Assembly (NCBI GenBank): GCA_965247535.1 | Contig: OZ252018.1 | Location: 1,240,001 to 1,304,000, forward strand | Origin: JAPPHY01 sp965247535 | Lineage (GTDB): Bacteria > Chloroflexota > Dehalococcoidia > Lucifugimonadales > UBA2985 | Length of the DNA stretch: 64,000 nt | Reading direction: 5' to 3' | Part shown: positions 1 through 8,623 of the stretch, piece by piece | Position numbering within the stretch: the stretch's first letter is position 1 | Layout of the letters: every line of letters starts with the position of its first letter | Made by a program: the position numbers and the translations under genes | Notes under the pieces: generated by a model | Database searches by the model: none | What the model was told of the DNA's origin: nothing | What the model saw: only the letters and a program-made list of their open reading frames with translations

Positions 1-564
1 ATTCCGGAGCCGGACGCCGACCTTGCGGCGGACATGTACCTGCATGCTGAGGAACTCCTTGAGCGGGAGGGATACCGCCACTACGAGATTTCCAACTGGG
101 CCAGGCCGGGACTGGAGAGCCGGCACAATCTGACGTACTGGAGGAACGGCCCGTACCTAGGTGTCGGCCCGGGAGCGCATTCCTACCTGGGCCGGTGGAG
201 GTTCCACAACCTCCTATCGCCGAGGGAGTACGTGAGGCGCATGGCCGAAGCTGCGCCGGTGGATGGTACGCCGGCAGGCCTGTCCGAGGAGGCCATACGA
301 CGAATCGCTGTCGTGGGCGGCGTGGAGCGTGTGGACGATGCGCTGGAAATGGCGGAGACAATGATGATGGGGCTACGGCTCGACGAGGGCGTGGAGCTTG
401 CTTCGTTCGAGAACAGGTTCGGCCGGAGCCTGGACGCAGTGTTCGGAGAGCAGCTTGTGGAGCTGACCGGCTACGGCCTGCTGGAGCGTGACGACGGCGT
501 GGTGCGACTGACGGCGCGCGGGCGGCTTCTCGGCAACGAGGTGTTTCTGCGGTTCTTTGGCTAA
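1..564 (+). CDS. hemW: HemW-like radical SAM protein, C-terminal part (cut by window edge)
   Basis: The reading frame is open from base 1 and stops at 562-564, so only the last 187 codons are present. The segment contains the HemW-type stretch YEISNWARPG followed by a HN-TYW-x-GPYLGVGPGAHS region, which belongs to the C-terminal half of the HemN/HemW family. HemW is a radical SAM relative of oxygen-independent coproporphyrinogen oxidase and is mostly regarded as a heme chaperone rather than an oxidase. The radical SAM CxxxCxxC motif would lie upstream, outside the window. The tail (residues about 100-187) fits the winged-helix-like HemN C-terminal domain. Family membership is secure; HemW rather than HemN is inferred from the motif wording. 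Confidence 0.88.
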   Translation: MPEPDADLAADMYLHAEELLEREGYRHYEISNWARPGLESRHNLTYWRNGPYLGVGPGAHSYLGRWRFHNLLSPREYVRRMAEAAPVDGTPAGLSEEAIRRIAVVGGVERVDDALEMAETMMMGLRLDEGVELASFENRFGRSLDAVFGEQLVELTGYGLLERDDGVVRLTARGRLLGNEVFLRFFG

Positions 565-583
565 TCCGCGTATCCTTCTCAAA

Positions 584-612
584 TTGCCCCTGCCCTGCCC
601 TTGTGCTATCCT
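584..612 (+). promoter_or_regulatory. Predicted selB promoter
   Basis: TTGCCC (584-589) and TATCCT (607-612) are separated by exactly 17 bp. Transcription would start near 619, ahead of the ATG at 640 but after the TTG at 601. This argues for the shorter SelB start. Read by eye. Confidence 0.45.
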
Positions 613-639
613 GACTCCAGCCCCGTCGGGAGCTTTCCC

Positions 640-2502
640 ATGTACGTTTTAGGCACGGCAGGACACGTTGATCACGGTAAGTCCACGCTGGTGAAGGCCC
701 TCACCGGAATCGACCCAGACCGGCTCCGCGAGGAGAAGGAACGGGGCCTCACCATCGAGCTGGGGTTTGCGTGGCTCACGCTTCCCAGCGGACGCGAGGT
801 CAGCATCGTCGACGTTCCCGGCCACGAGCGATTCATCAGACACATGCTCGCAGGCGTCGGCGGTATCGATCTGGCCCTGCTGGTGATCGCCGCAAACGAG
901 TCGGTGATGCCCCAGACCCGTGAGCACCTGGCGATCCTGGACCTGCTCCGCGTGCAAAGGGGGCTGGCGGTCATTGCCAAGCGCGACCTGGTAGACGAGG
1001 AGATGGTGGAGCTGGTGATGGCGGAGGTTGAGGACGTCCTGGAGGGCACCACGCTGGAGGGCGCGCCAATGGTGGCCGTATCCGCGGTGACGGGCGAAGG
1101 CATCCCGGAGCTCCTGGCTGCCGTGGACGGCCTGTTGGACGCCTCCGAGACGCGAAGGGACACAGGGAGGCCGCGGCTACCCGTTGATCGCTCGTTCACC
1201 ATGCCCGGCTTCGGAACGGTGGTTACCGGCACGCTCATAGACGGCTCCCTCTCCGTAGGCATGGAGGTGGCGCTGCTGCCCTCCGGCCGCGTGTCCCGCA
1301 TTCGCGGCCTGCAGAGCCACCGGCAGAAGCTGGATACGGCGACGCCCGGACGGCGCCTTGCCGTCAACCTGTCCGGGGTGTCCCACGACGACATAGAGCG
1401 CGGCGACGTGATCACCATTCCCGGCTGGCTAAGGCCTACTATCGCCGCGGACGTGCGACTACGCCTCCTGGACAGCGCGCCGCGTGGCCTGCGTCACAAC
1501 AGGCCCGTTACGTTCCACACCGGCGCCACGGAAAGCGTCGCACGCGTCCGCCTTCTGGAGCGCGACGAGGCAGCGCCCGGCGAAGAGGTCTGGGCGCAGG
1601 TCCGCCTGGACCACCCCCTCGCCTTGGTCAAGGGCGACTACTTCGTAATTCGCTCGTCGGACGCAACGCTCGGAGGCGGCGCCGTGGTGGAGACGCACGC
1701 CAAGCGCCACAGGCGCCGCCACGCCCCCACGCTGGAGCGTCTTGAGGTGCTGGAGCGAGGCAGCATCGACGAGATGGCCCTGCAGGCCATCCGCTCCTTG
1801 GAGCCGTGCACCCTCGAATCGCTGTCCGGACGCGCAAACCTCTCGATGGAGGAGGCTACGCGCGTGGTGGAGCAGCTGGCGATTGAGGGCGGGGTTGTGA
1901 CGCTTCCGGCAGGCTCGCTCGCGTCCAGGTCGCTGCTCTACACCGCGGCCGGTTGGAGCGCGCTGGCGGGCCGCGCCAATGGCGCCCTGAGCACCTACCA
2001 CCGGGAGCACCCGCTGCGCCGCGGAATGCAGAAGGAAGAGCTCCGCAGCAGGCTGGGGTTGTCGGTCCAGGAGTTTCCGCATGTGGTGGCGAGGCTGTCG
2101 GAGGACGGCGCCGTCACCGACGAGGCCGGACAGGTGCGCCTGCCGCAGCATGAGGCCGCGCCCAGCGAGGAGCAGACACGCCTGGTGGAGCGATACATCG
2201 TCCGGCTGCGATCAGACCCATACTCGCCGCCCACGGGAGAAGAGCCCGACGAGGACCTGCTCGCAATGCTCGTCGACCAGGGCCGCGTGGTGCGCGTCAG
2301 CGATGTCGTGGTGTATGAGGCCGCAGCATACAGGGAGATTGTTGATGCCGTAACGGCCGCCATCAGAGAGAACGGCAAGGTCAACGTTGGCCAGGTGCGG
2401 GACCGGTTCAATACCAGCCGGAAATACGCCCTTGCGCTCCTGGAGCACCTGGACCAGCAGCGAATAACCCGCCGCGTGGGCGACGACCGGGTCCTACGCT
2501 AG
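640..2502 (+). CDS. selB: Selenocysteine-specific elongation factor SelB
   Basis: SelB is the GTPase that delivers selenocysteinyl-tRNA to UGA codons flagged by a SECIS hairpin. The 620-residue product has the G1 loop GHVDHGKST (about residues 8-16), DVPGHERF (58-65), beta-barrel domains typical of EF-Tu relatives, and a long C-terminal part (about 380-620) matching the SelB winged-helix repeats that bind mRNA. The G4 motif reads AKRD instead of the usual NKxD/TKxD, a mild deviation. The ATG at 640 is preferred to a TTG at 601: GGGAG lies 7 bases before it, the protein then begins directly with MYVLGTAGHVDHG as in other SelBs, and the predicted transcript starts after 601. No selA, selD, tRNA-Sec or UGA-containing selenoprotein was recognised in this window. 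Confidence 0.95.
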   Translation: MYVLGTAGHVDHGKSTLVKALTGIDPDRLREEKERGLTIELGFAWLTLPSGREVSIVDVPGHERFIRHMLAGVGGIDLALLVIAANESVMPQTREHLAILDLLRVQRGLAVIAKRDLVDEEMVELVMAEVEDVLEGTTLEGAPMVAVSAVTGEGIPELLAAVDGLLDASETRRDTGRPRLPVDRSFTMPGFGTVVTGTLIDGSLSVGMEVALLPSGRVSRIRGLQSHRQKLDTATPGRRLAVNLSGVSHDDIERGDVITIPGWLRPTIAADVRLRLLDSAPRGLRHNRPVTFHTGATESVARVRLLERDEAAPGEEVWAQVRLDHPLALVKGDYFVIRSSDATLGGGAVVETHAKRHRRRHAPTLERLEVLERGSIDEMALQAIRSLEPCTLESLSGRANLSMEEATRVVEQLAIEGGVVTLPAGSLASRSLLYTAAGWSALAGRANGALSTYHREHPLRRGMQKEELRSRLGLSVQEFPHVVARLSEDGAVTDEAGQVRLPQHEAAPSEEQTRLVERYIVRLRSDPYSPPTGEEPDEDLLAMLVDQGRVVRVSDVVVYEAAAYREIVDAVTAAIRENGKVNVGQVRDRFNTSRKYALALLEHLDQQRITRRVGDDRVLR

Positions 2503-2520
2503 GCGGAGTCGAGTTTCAAC

Positions 2521-3729
2521 GTGTCTCTAGACCTGCACAAGATCGCCGGCCAGGTTGCAGGCATGGCTTCCGGACTAAGTGCGCGCCGGGCGGAGCGCGA
2601 GGCACATCTTTCACTGGCCCTGGACACCCTCTCGACCGCACAGGCCGACGTTATCGAGGAAAAGCGTACCCTGAGTCGGACGACCTTCCTTGTCGCCGGT
2701 CTCCGTGGCTCGCTGGGGGGCCGCCACCCCTCCCCTGCCCCGCCTCCCGACTACGCAGCGCTGGCCGTAGACGGCTCGCACATCGACGTGGACAGGCACA
2801 TGGCGGCTCGGTGCTACCTGATCAATCTCGGTACAGTTCACATTCGCTACGGAGAGCGGCCAATGGCGGAGCTCGGAAGCCAGCCGCGCCTCTACCCCCA
2901 GGACGAAGACATGTACCTGCGCGACCCCGGCAGCGGCCGCACACAGGCGCTGGAAGGCGGCCTGCTGGGTGTGCTGCGCTCCGTGGAGGAGCTCCGGACC
3001 CTGGCCGCGCTCGCGGAGCAGTCCCCTGCGAACACGCCCACGCTGGCCCTCATCGACGGGTCGCTGATTCTATGGGCGCTGGCCGGCCAGACGTACCAGG
3101 ATTTCGTGCGGAAGGCCCTGATCGATGACATGTTCCTGCCGGCTATGGACAGGCTGCGGGAGCTTGCCCGCGACCGACCCCTGGCCCTGGCGGCTTACGT
3201 CAGCCTTCCCCGCAGCGCAGATGTGGTGAACGCCCTGCGCCTGGATGATCGTCTCTGCCCCTACGAGGCGGCCAACTGCGACTTGCACTGCGGGTCGCTC
3301 TCTTCGGGCCGGCGCCCGTGCGACGCCGTCGCAGGCGTCATGGACCGGGACGTTTTCGGGGCGCTTTTGGACGACGGGGAACGTTCGGACGTGAACCTAA
3401 CCACATCGTCAATTGTGGAGCGCTCCTACGGTGATCACGCTGTTCACTTCTTCTATCTGAACGCCGGCGCGGAGATTGCGAGGGTAGAGATTCCCGAGTG
3501 GGTGGCCGACTCCCCGGAGCTGCTGTCGCTGGTACATGCAGGTATCGTCGACCAGTGCCGGAAGGGACACGGCTACCCCGTCGCCATATCGGAGGCGCAC
3601 GAGCAGGCGGTGGTCACCGCCGGCGACCGCGAGGAGTTCCGCGTGATGGTCGAGACGGCGCTCGGCGCGCACCGGCTGCCGGTGTACACCTCGCTGAAGG
3701 ACCGCAGCAAGAGGTTGAAGTGGCTCTAG
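2521..3729 (+). CDS. nurA: NurA-domain 5'-3' nuclease
   Basis: The 402-residue product contains the NurA hallmark AVDGSHID (about residue 80), the first metal-binding acidic motif of this RNase H-like nuclease family, and a second block LALIDGSLILW near residue 177. NurA resects DNA ends together with the HerA hexameric translocase. Here a herA-type gene lies two genes downstream in the same tightly packed operon, which supports the assignment. The start is a GTG 18 bases after selB. The gene ends inside the start region of the next gene (10-base overlap), suggesting translational coupling. The family is confident; the nuclease polarity is carried over from archaeal homologues. Confidence 0.85.
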   Translation: MSLDLHKIAGQVAGMASGLSARRAEREAHLSLALDTLSTAQADVIEEKRTLSRTTFLVAGLRGSLGGRHPSPAPPPDYAALAVDGSHIDVDRHMAARCYLINLGTVHIRYGERPMAELGSQPRLYPQDEDMYLRDPGSGRTQALEGGLLGVLRSVEELRTLAALAEQSPANTPTLALIDGSLILWALAGQTYQDFVRKALIDDMFLPAMDRLRELARDRPLALAAYVSLPRSADVVNALRLDDRLCPYEAANCDLHCGSLSSGRRPCDAVAGVMDRDVFGALLDDGERSDVNLTTSSIVERSYGDHAVHFFYLNAGAEIARVEIPEWVADSPELLSLVHAGIVDQCRKGHGYPVAISEAHEQAVVTAGDREEFRVMVETALGAHRLPVYTSLKDRSKRLKWL

Positions 3730-4313
3730 GCGACGAGGCACGTGTGGGCGAGGTCGTGGAGAGCAGCTCCACCGGATTCGTGGCGCAGAGCTACAGGCTC
3801 TACGGCGCACCGCATCTGGGCGCGCTCGTGAGGACGGGCGGCCCATACCCCGCGTACGGCGTTGTGCATGAAGTTGCCACCAGAGGCATCGATCCGAGCC
3901 GCAGGCCCACCGCGCGTGGCGAGGACGAGGCCACCGAGGAGGACGTTTACCGCAGCAACCCGCAGCTTGAGCACCTTCTGCGTACGGACTTCCGGGCTGT
4001 GATCGTGGGGCATGTCGGCGGCGGTGAGACGCGCTACCACCTGCCGCCGTCGCCGCCTCCCATATACGCTTTCGTGCACGTGTGCGCAACCCACGAGGCG
4101 GCGGCGTTCTCGTCGTCGACCGACTGCCTGCGGCTGCTGGCCGGCTCGGGCGTGGCTGCGCTTGAAGAGGTGGTGTCGGCGTTCCTGCGGCGCGTCGTCT
4201 CCGCGCAGGCCGATCCGCAGGCATTCCTGGCCGGCGCAGGCAGACAGTTGGCCGCGCTGTTCCCGGGCGACTTTCGCCTTGTCGAGTCCATACTGCTGAG
4301 GGCCGGGCCGTGA
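3720..4313 (+). CDS. HAS-barrel-like protein between nurA and herA
   Basis: This 197-residue protein starts at a GTG overlapping the nurA stop and ends with TGA overlapping the herA ATG (TGATG), so the three genes are almost certainly translated together. The N-terminus (GEVVESSSTGFVAQSYRLYG...GALVRTGG...YGVVHEV) has the alternating hydrophobic and glycine pattern of the HAS-barrel that starts HerA proteins, and no ATPase motif follows. A PPSPPPIYAFV segment sits in the middle and the C-terminal half is helical. The position suggests an adaptor or accessory barrel for the HerA-NurA machine. That role is inferred; I do not know a characterised homologue. Confidence 0.7.
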   Translation: MALGDEARVGEVVESSSTGFVAQSYRLYGAPHLGALVRTGGPYPAYGVVHEVATRGIDPSRRPTARGEDEATEEDVYRSNPQLEHLLRTDFRAVIVGHVGGGETRYHLPPSPPPIYAFVHVCATHEAAAFSSSTDCLRLLAGSGVAALEEVVSAFLRRVVSAQADPQAFLAGAGRQLAALFPGDFRLVESILLRAGP

Positions 4314-5947
4314 TGGAACGGGATGGAGCCGGTCGTTTCCTTGGCGTCGTCATCGGCGGATCAATGGCCCGCGGTGTGGACGTTCGACTATCGCCGGGTA
4401 CCGCGGTGGAAGAGATGGCACTGGGGCAGCACGTGGTGATTCAGGGGCAGAGCCGCCGCTTCTACGGCGTGGTCACAGACATTGCGCTGGAGTGGTCGGA
4501 CGAGGCCATCCGGACCAACCCGCCGGACACGTCCAACCCGCTCATCGCCGGGGTGGTTGCGAGCTCCGCCGCCTACTCGACGCTCAGGGTGCTGCCCATG
4601 CTGGCTATCGAGGGCGAGCTCGCCTCGGTCGAGGGCCCTTCGCCCGCCCGCACGGTGCCCCCGCACTTCGCGCCCGTCCGCCTTGCCTCAGAGGAGGACG
4701 TGCAGGTGGTGTTCGGCGCGGAGGACAATCGCCACTTCTGGGTCGGCAGCCCGCTGGACATGGAGACGCGGGTGTGCCTTGACCTGGAAGAGTTTGTGAC
4801 GCGCTCCAACGGCGTCTTTGGCAAGAGCGGCACGGGCAAGAGCTTCCTCACGCGGCTGCTGCTCGCCGGAATTCTCCAGAAGAGCGCCGCGGTAAACCTG
4901 GTGTTCGACATGGAGAGCGAGTACGGCTGGATGGGAACGTCCGAGGGCGCAGGCATGGTGAAGGGCATCAAGCAGCTGTTCCCTTCGAGGGTTGGCGTGT
5001 TCTCGCTGGACGAGGACCACAGCCGCAGGCGCGGGGTCTCGCCGGACTACCTGCTGCGGGTGGGCTACAACCAGATAGAGCCGGAGGACATCGACTTGCT
5101 GCGCCAGAACCTGAACCTGTCGGAGGTGGCTGCGGACGCCGCCTACGCCCTGGCGCGGCACTACGGGCAGGAGCGATGGGTCAGGCGGTTCCTGGACCTC
5201 GGCGGAGCAGAGATGCGCGAGCTGGCCGCGGAGCTGAACGTAAACGAGAGGGCGCTGTCCACGCTCCACAACCGGCTGAGCCGCTTCCGGCGGTTCGACT
5301 TCATGACCGAGAGGGAGTCGGACGAGTCGGTTGAGGAGATACTTCGCTACCTGGACAGAGGCATCCACGTTGTGCTTGAGTTCGGAAGGTACAGGCATGA
5401 CCTGTCGGCGTACATGCTCGTGGCCAACCTGCTCACGCGTCGCATACACGCGCGCTACGTGAGGCGTAAGGAAGAGGCTATGGGCGACGCATCGCGGGAG
5501 CCGCGCCCGCTGGTGATCACCATCGAGGAGGCTCACAGGTTCCTGAGTAAAGAGGTTGCCTCCCAGACGACCTTCGGCAACATCGCACGGGAGATGCGGA
5601 AGTACAACGTGACGCTGCTCGTGGTGGACCAGCGCCCCAGCGGCATCGACGAGGAGATCATGAGCCAGCTGGGCACGAAGCTGGTGTGCCTGCTGGACAA
5701 CGAGCGGGACGTGGACGCCGTCACGGCCGGGACATACGGCGCGCGTGAGCTGCGCTCCGTGCTGAGCCGTCTGGACAGCAAGCAGCAGTCGCTGGTGTTC
5801 GGACACTCGGTGCCGATTCCCGTGGTGCTTCGCGTCAGGGACTACGGCACGGCTGAGTCCTACCGCGAGCTCGGCTTCATGGAGGCGTCCGAGATGCGGC
5901 GCCAGATGGAGCGCGACGCCGACGACCTTTTCGGAGGCCGCGGCTGA
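4313..5947 (+). CDS. herA: HerA-like DNA translocase ATPase (DUF87)
   Basis: The 544-residue protein begins with a HAS-barrel (about residues 5-100), then carries Walker A GKSGTGKS (about 170-177), Walker B LVITIEEAH (about 400-408) and a sensor/arginine region LLVVDQRPSGIDEEI. This is the plan of HerA/FtsK-type hexameric pumps that drive DNA to or through NurA. The ATG at 4313 overlaps the previous stop by one base; a GTG at 4310 is an alternative. The gene completes a selB-nurA-HAS-herA run with no gaps over 20 bases. In bacteria HerA-NurA can serve in recombination repair or phage defence. The core-gene surroundings favour a housekeeping role here (inference). Confidence 0.9.
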   Translation: MERDGAGRFLGVVIGGSMARGVDVRLSPGTAVEEMALGQHVVIQGQSRRFYGVVTDIALEWSDEAIRTNPPDTSNPLIAGVVASSAAYSTLRVLPMLAIEGELASVEGPSPARTVPPHFAPVRLASEEDVQVVFGAEDNRHFWVGSPLDMETRVCLDLEEFVTRSNGVFGKSGTGKSFLTRLLLAGILQKSAAVNLVFDMESEYGWMGTSEGAGMVKGIKQLFPSRVGVFSLDEDHSRRRGVSPDYLLRVGYNQIEPEDIDLLRQNLNLSEVAADAAYALARHYGQERWVRRFLDLGGAEMRELAAELNVNERALSTLHNRLSRFRRFDFMTERESDESVEEILRYLDRGIHVVLEFGRYRHDLSAYMLVANLLTRRIHARYVRRKEEAMGDASREPRPLVITIEEAHRFLSKEVASQTTFGNIAREMRKYNVTLLVVDQRPSGIDEEIMSQLGTKLVCLLDNERDVDAVTAGTYGARELRSVLSRLDSKQQSLVFGHSVPIPVVLRVRDYGTAESYRELGFMEASEMRRQMERDADDLFGGRG

Positions 5948-5981
5948 GCGGCGGCGCACGGTCGGCCTGTGGAAGTCATCG

Positions 5982-6003
5982 TTGACAGGCCGTGTGATAT
6001 AAT
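5982..6003 (+). promoter_or_regulatory. Predicted promoter, extended -10, before SnoaL-like gene
   Basis: TATAAT at 5998-6003 is preceded by TG one base away (TGATATAAT), an extended -10 element. A TTGACA at 5982-5987 is only 10 bp upstream, too close to serve as the usual -35, so the extended -10 probably carries the signal. The gene starts at 6087. Confidence 0.4.
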
Positions 6004-6086
6004 CGCTCACGGGTTCGTAGCACGCCGGCGGCAGGCGTCAGGGCAGCCGGCACACGTACCACACATCTCCAGGCCGGGAGTGAGCC

Positions 6087-6509
6087 GTGTCCACGGAGGA
6101 GAACAAGGCGATATACCGAAGGTCCTTCGACGGCGTCATGAACCACAAGCACATGGCCCTGCTGGATGACCTGCTTGCCGAGGACTTCACCGGCCACGCC
6201 GAGCCACCGCCAGGGATGCCGGGAGGCGCCGAGGGCTTTGGACTGATGATAGCCGCCATGCACAACGCATTTCCGGACATGCACGTTGAGATCGACTCGC
6301 TGGTTGCGGAGGACGATCTGGTCATGGGACATCACACCACCACGGGAACGCACACCGGCGACTTCCTGGGCATGCCCGCGACCGGCCGCTCCGTAAGAGT
6401 TGAGGGTCTGCGGATGGTGCGCATCGCAAATGGGAAGGTCTCGGAGTACTGCTTTCAGACGGACATGCTGGGGCTGATGCAGCAGCTCGGAGCGCTGCCA
6501 ACGTCGTGA
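6087..6509 (+). CDS. SnoaL-like / ester cyclase family protein
   Basis: The 140-residue protein fits the NTF2-like SnoaL family: an N-terminal helix pair (ENKAIYRRSFDGVMNHKH), the ED-FxGH core, PDMHVEIDSLVAEDDLV and a C-terminal strand with RIANGKVSEYCFQTD. Such proteins form small alpha+beta barrels that bind hydrophobic ligands; most environmental members have no known substrate. The GTG start has GGGAG six bases upstream. The gene has its own likely promoter and overlaps the next gene by four bases. The fold is confident, any enzymatic role is not. Confidence 0.75.
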   Translation: MSTEENKAIYRRSFDGVMNHKHMALLDDLLAEDFTGHAEPPPGMPGGAEGFGLMIAAMHNAFPDMHVEIDSLVAEDDLVMGHHTTTGTHTGDFLGMPATGRSVRVEGLRMVRIANGKVSEYCFQTDMLGLMQQLGALPTS

Positions 6510-6883
6510 TGCCGGCAGATCAAATGACCAACGACGCCTCGGTGCAGAGCGACTTGGACGCAGCGCTGCTCCCCTGGACGGACGTGTCCACGCGCAGGAT
6601 GTTCGGGGGTCACGGGTACTTCTTGGGAGACCGGCTGTTTGCCGTGTACCACAAAGGCGCAGTGGCAACGAAGCTCCCCGAACCCCACCGCAAGCAGGCA
6701 CTCGATGGCGGGCTCGCTGTACCCTTCACGCCCACGCCCGGCCGTCGATTCGGTGACTGGGTGTCGTTTCCCGTCGATGAGGACGGCGGCGTGGATGCGC
6801 TTCTACCCTGGCTTGAAACCGCAATTGAGTACGTACGAATGACGCCTCCCAAGGGAACACGGGCCTCCGGGAGGGCGCGATGA
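6506..6883 (+). CDS. TfoX N-terminal domain protein
   Basis: A 125-residue protein with the TfoX/Sxy N-terminal pattern RRMFGGHGYFLGDRLFAVYHKG...KLP, followed by FGDWVSFPVDEDG. TfoX of gamma-proteobacteria regulates competence, but stand-alone N-terminal domain proteins in other phyla are uncharacterised. The start is GTG at 6506 or ATG at 6509, both overlapping the upstream stop. The C-terminal tail is short and basic. It overlaps purD by four bases and probably rides on the same transcript. Domain confident, function unknown. Confidence 0.75.
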   Translation: MMPADQMTNDASVQSDLDAALLPWTDVSTRRMFGGHGYFLGDRLFAVYHKGAVATKLPEPHRKQALDGGLAVPFTPTPGRRFGDWVSFPVDEDGGVDALLPWLETAIEYVRMTPPKGTRASGRAR

Positions 6884-8163
6884 AGGTTCTGGTCGTCGGA
6901 GGCGGCGCGAGGGAGCACGCCATCGCCTGGAAACTGAGCAGCAGCCCGCTCGTGGAAACCCTGTACGTAGCGCCCGGCAACGCCGGCACGGCGGCAGTCG
7001 CCGAGAACGTTCCCGTACTCGACACCGACCTGGACGGCCTGGCGCGCTCGGCGAGAGACCTGGGCGTGGACATGACTGTCGTTGGGCCGGAGATTCCGCT
7101 TGCGATGGGTATCGTGGACCGCTTTCAGGGGGAGGGCCTGCGCATATTCGGGCCAACAGCTGCGGCGGCACGCATCGAGAGCAGCAAGGTTTTCGCAAAG
7201 GAACTCATGCTCAGGCACGGCATCCCCACGGGCCGCGCAGAGGTGTTCGAGTCGTACGATGACGCCGCTCGCTTCGTTCGCAAGCTCTCCCCTCCACTGG
7301 TGGTCAAGGCGGACGGGCTAGCCGCCGGGAAGGGCGTGACGGTGGCACGCACCGTGGATGAGGCTCTCATGGCGCTGCGTGAGTGCATGGTGGACAGGGT
7401 TTTCGGCGAATCCGGGGAAAGAGTGCTTGTGGAGGAGTGGCTTACAGGGCTGGAAGTCAGCGTCTTCGCCTTCGTGGACGGCGAGTCGGTATCGCCGCTG
7501 GCTGCCGCCTGCGACTACAAGCGCGCCCACGACGGCGACCGCGGTCCTAACACGGGTGGCATGGGCGCGTACAGCCCGCCGGTGTTCTGGAACGACGCAC
7601 TGGAACGCGACATTCGAGAACGCGTCATGCTGCCGGTCGCACGGGCGATGGCGTGGGAGGATTCCCCGTTCAGCGGAATCCTGTATGGCGGCCTCATGCT
7701 CACGGAGGACGGCCCCAAGGTCATCGAGTTCAACTGCCGGCTGGGCGATCCGGAGGCACAGGTCCTGCTGGCGCGCCTCAGCACGGACCTGGCGTCGATT
7801 GTTCTCGCCACGCTTGACGGCAAGCTTAGCGAAACGCCAATTACGTGGAGCGATGACGCCTGCGTGGGCGTGGTAGTGGCATCGGGCGGCTATCCGGGGT
7901 CGTACGTGACCGGCTTGCCCGTAGCGGGCCTGTCGGAGGCGGCCTTGTTCGGCGAGGTTTTCCACGCGGGTACACGCGCCGCGGACGGCGGTAGCGCGGA
8001 AGCAGTGACCTCGGGCGGTCGCGTGCTCACCGTTGTGGGCAGCGGGGGGAACCTGGCCGAGGCGCGGGAGCGGGCGTACGGCGGCGCCGCTAAGGTGAGC
8101 TTTGACGGCGCATTCTATCGCTCGGACATAGCAGCAATCCACAAAACGGAAGAGGGGGCATGA
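6880..8163 (+). CDS. purD: Phosphoribosylamine--glycine ligase
   Basis: PurD makes glycinamide ribonucleotide from phosphoribosylamine, glycine and ATP (step 2 of purine synthesis). The 427-residue product shows GGGAREHAIAWKL at the N-terminus, the ATP-grasp block VVKADGLAAGKGVTVA, NTGGMGAYSP, and EFNCRLGDPEAQ. Length and motif order match the family. The ATG overlaps the TfoX-like gene, and purE starts two bases after the stop, so purD-purE form one unit. purF, purQ, purL, purM and purH are absent from the window. Confidence 0.97.
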   Translation: MKVLVVGGGAREHAIAWKLSSSPLVETLYVAPGNAGTAAVAENVPVLDTDLDGLARSARDLGVDMTVVGPEIPLAMGIVDRFQGEGLRIFGPTAAAARIESSKVFAKELMLRHGIPTGRAEVFESYDDAARFVRKLSPPLVVKADGLAAGKGVTVARTVDEALMALRECMVDRVFGESGERVLVEEWLTGLEVSVFAFVDGESVSPLAAACDYKRAHDGDRGPNTGGMGAYSPPVFWNDALERDIRERVMLPVARAMAWEDSPFSGILYGGLMLTEDGPKVIEFNCRLGDPEAQVLLARLSTDLASIVLATLDGKLSETPITWSDDACVGVVVASGGYPGSYVTGLPVAGLSEAALFGEVFHAGTRAADGGSAEAVTSGGRVLTVVGSGGNLAEARERAYGGAAKVSFDGAFYRSDIAAIHKTEEGA

Positions 8164-8164
8164 G

Positions 8165-8623
8165 ATGCCGTTGGTAGGAGTGGTAGTAGGCAGCCGGTCG
8201 GACGAGTCCATGGTGCAGGATACCCTTACGGTCCTCACCGAACTTGGGATCCCGAACGAGATGTCGGTGATCTCGGCGCACCGTACGCCTGAGAAGGCAC
8301 GGGAGTACGCCAAGAACGCTTCCGAGCGGGGTCTTGAGGTTATCATAGCCTGTGCGGGCGGCTCGGCTGCGCTTCCCGGGGTGATGGCGTCCTGGTCCAC
8401 GCTCCCGGTAATAGGCGTACCACTGCCCTCCAGCCAGCTGGGCGGCGTGGATGCGCTTCATTCCATCGTGCAGATGCCTCCGGGCGTGCCCGTGGCGTGC
8501 GTGGCCGTGGGCTCGTGGGGCGCGCGAAATGCCGCATACCTTGCGGCGGCAATCCTGGCCCTCAAGCACGACGACATCAAGAAGGCGTATGGCGAGTACA
8601 GGGAACGTCTGGCCTCAGGCTAG
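8165..8623 (+). CDS. purE: N5-carboxyaminoimidazole ribonucleotide mutase
   Basis: The 152-residue protein has the PurE class I signatures GSRSDESMVQDT, SAHRTPEK and GGSAALPGVMAS plus a C-terminal NAAYLAAAILAL helix. It moves the carboxyl group of N5-CAIR to make CAIR; a PurK partner would be expected but is not in the window. The start lies just behind purD with a GGGGGCATGAG leader. Its 3' end overlaps the following lipoprotein gene by 35 bases in a different frame. Confidence 0.96.
   Translation: MPLVGVVVGSRSDESMVQDTLTVLTELGIPNEMSVISAHRTPEKAREYAKNASERGLEVIIACAGGSAALPGVMASWSTLPVIGVPLPSSQLGGVDALHSIVQMPPGVPVACVAVGSWGARNAAYLAAAILALKHDDIKKAYGEYRERLASG

Noticed and set aside
34..564. hemW start at the ATG at 34
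   Set aside because: The frame is open from base 1 with matching HemW sequence, so 34 is an internal Met.
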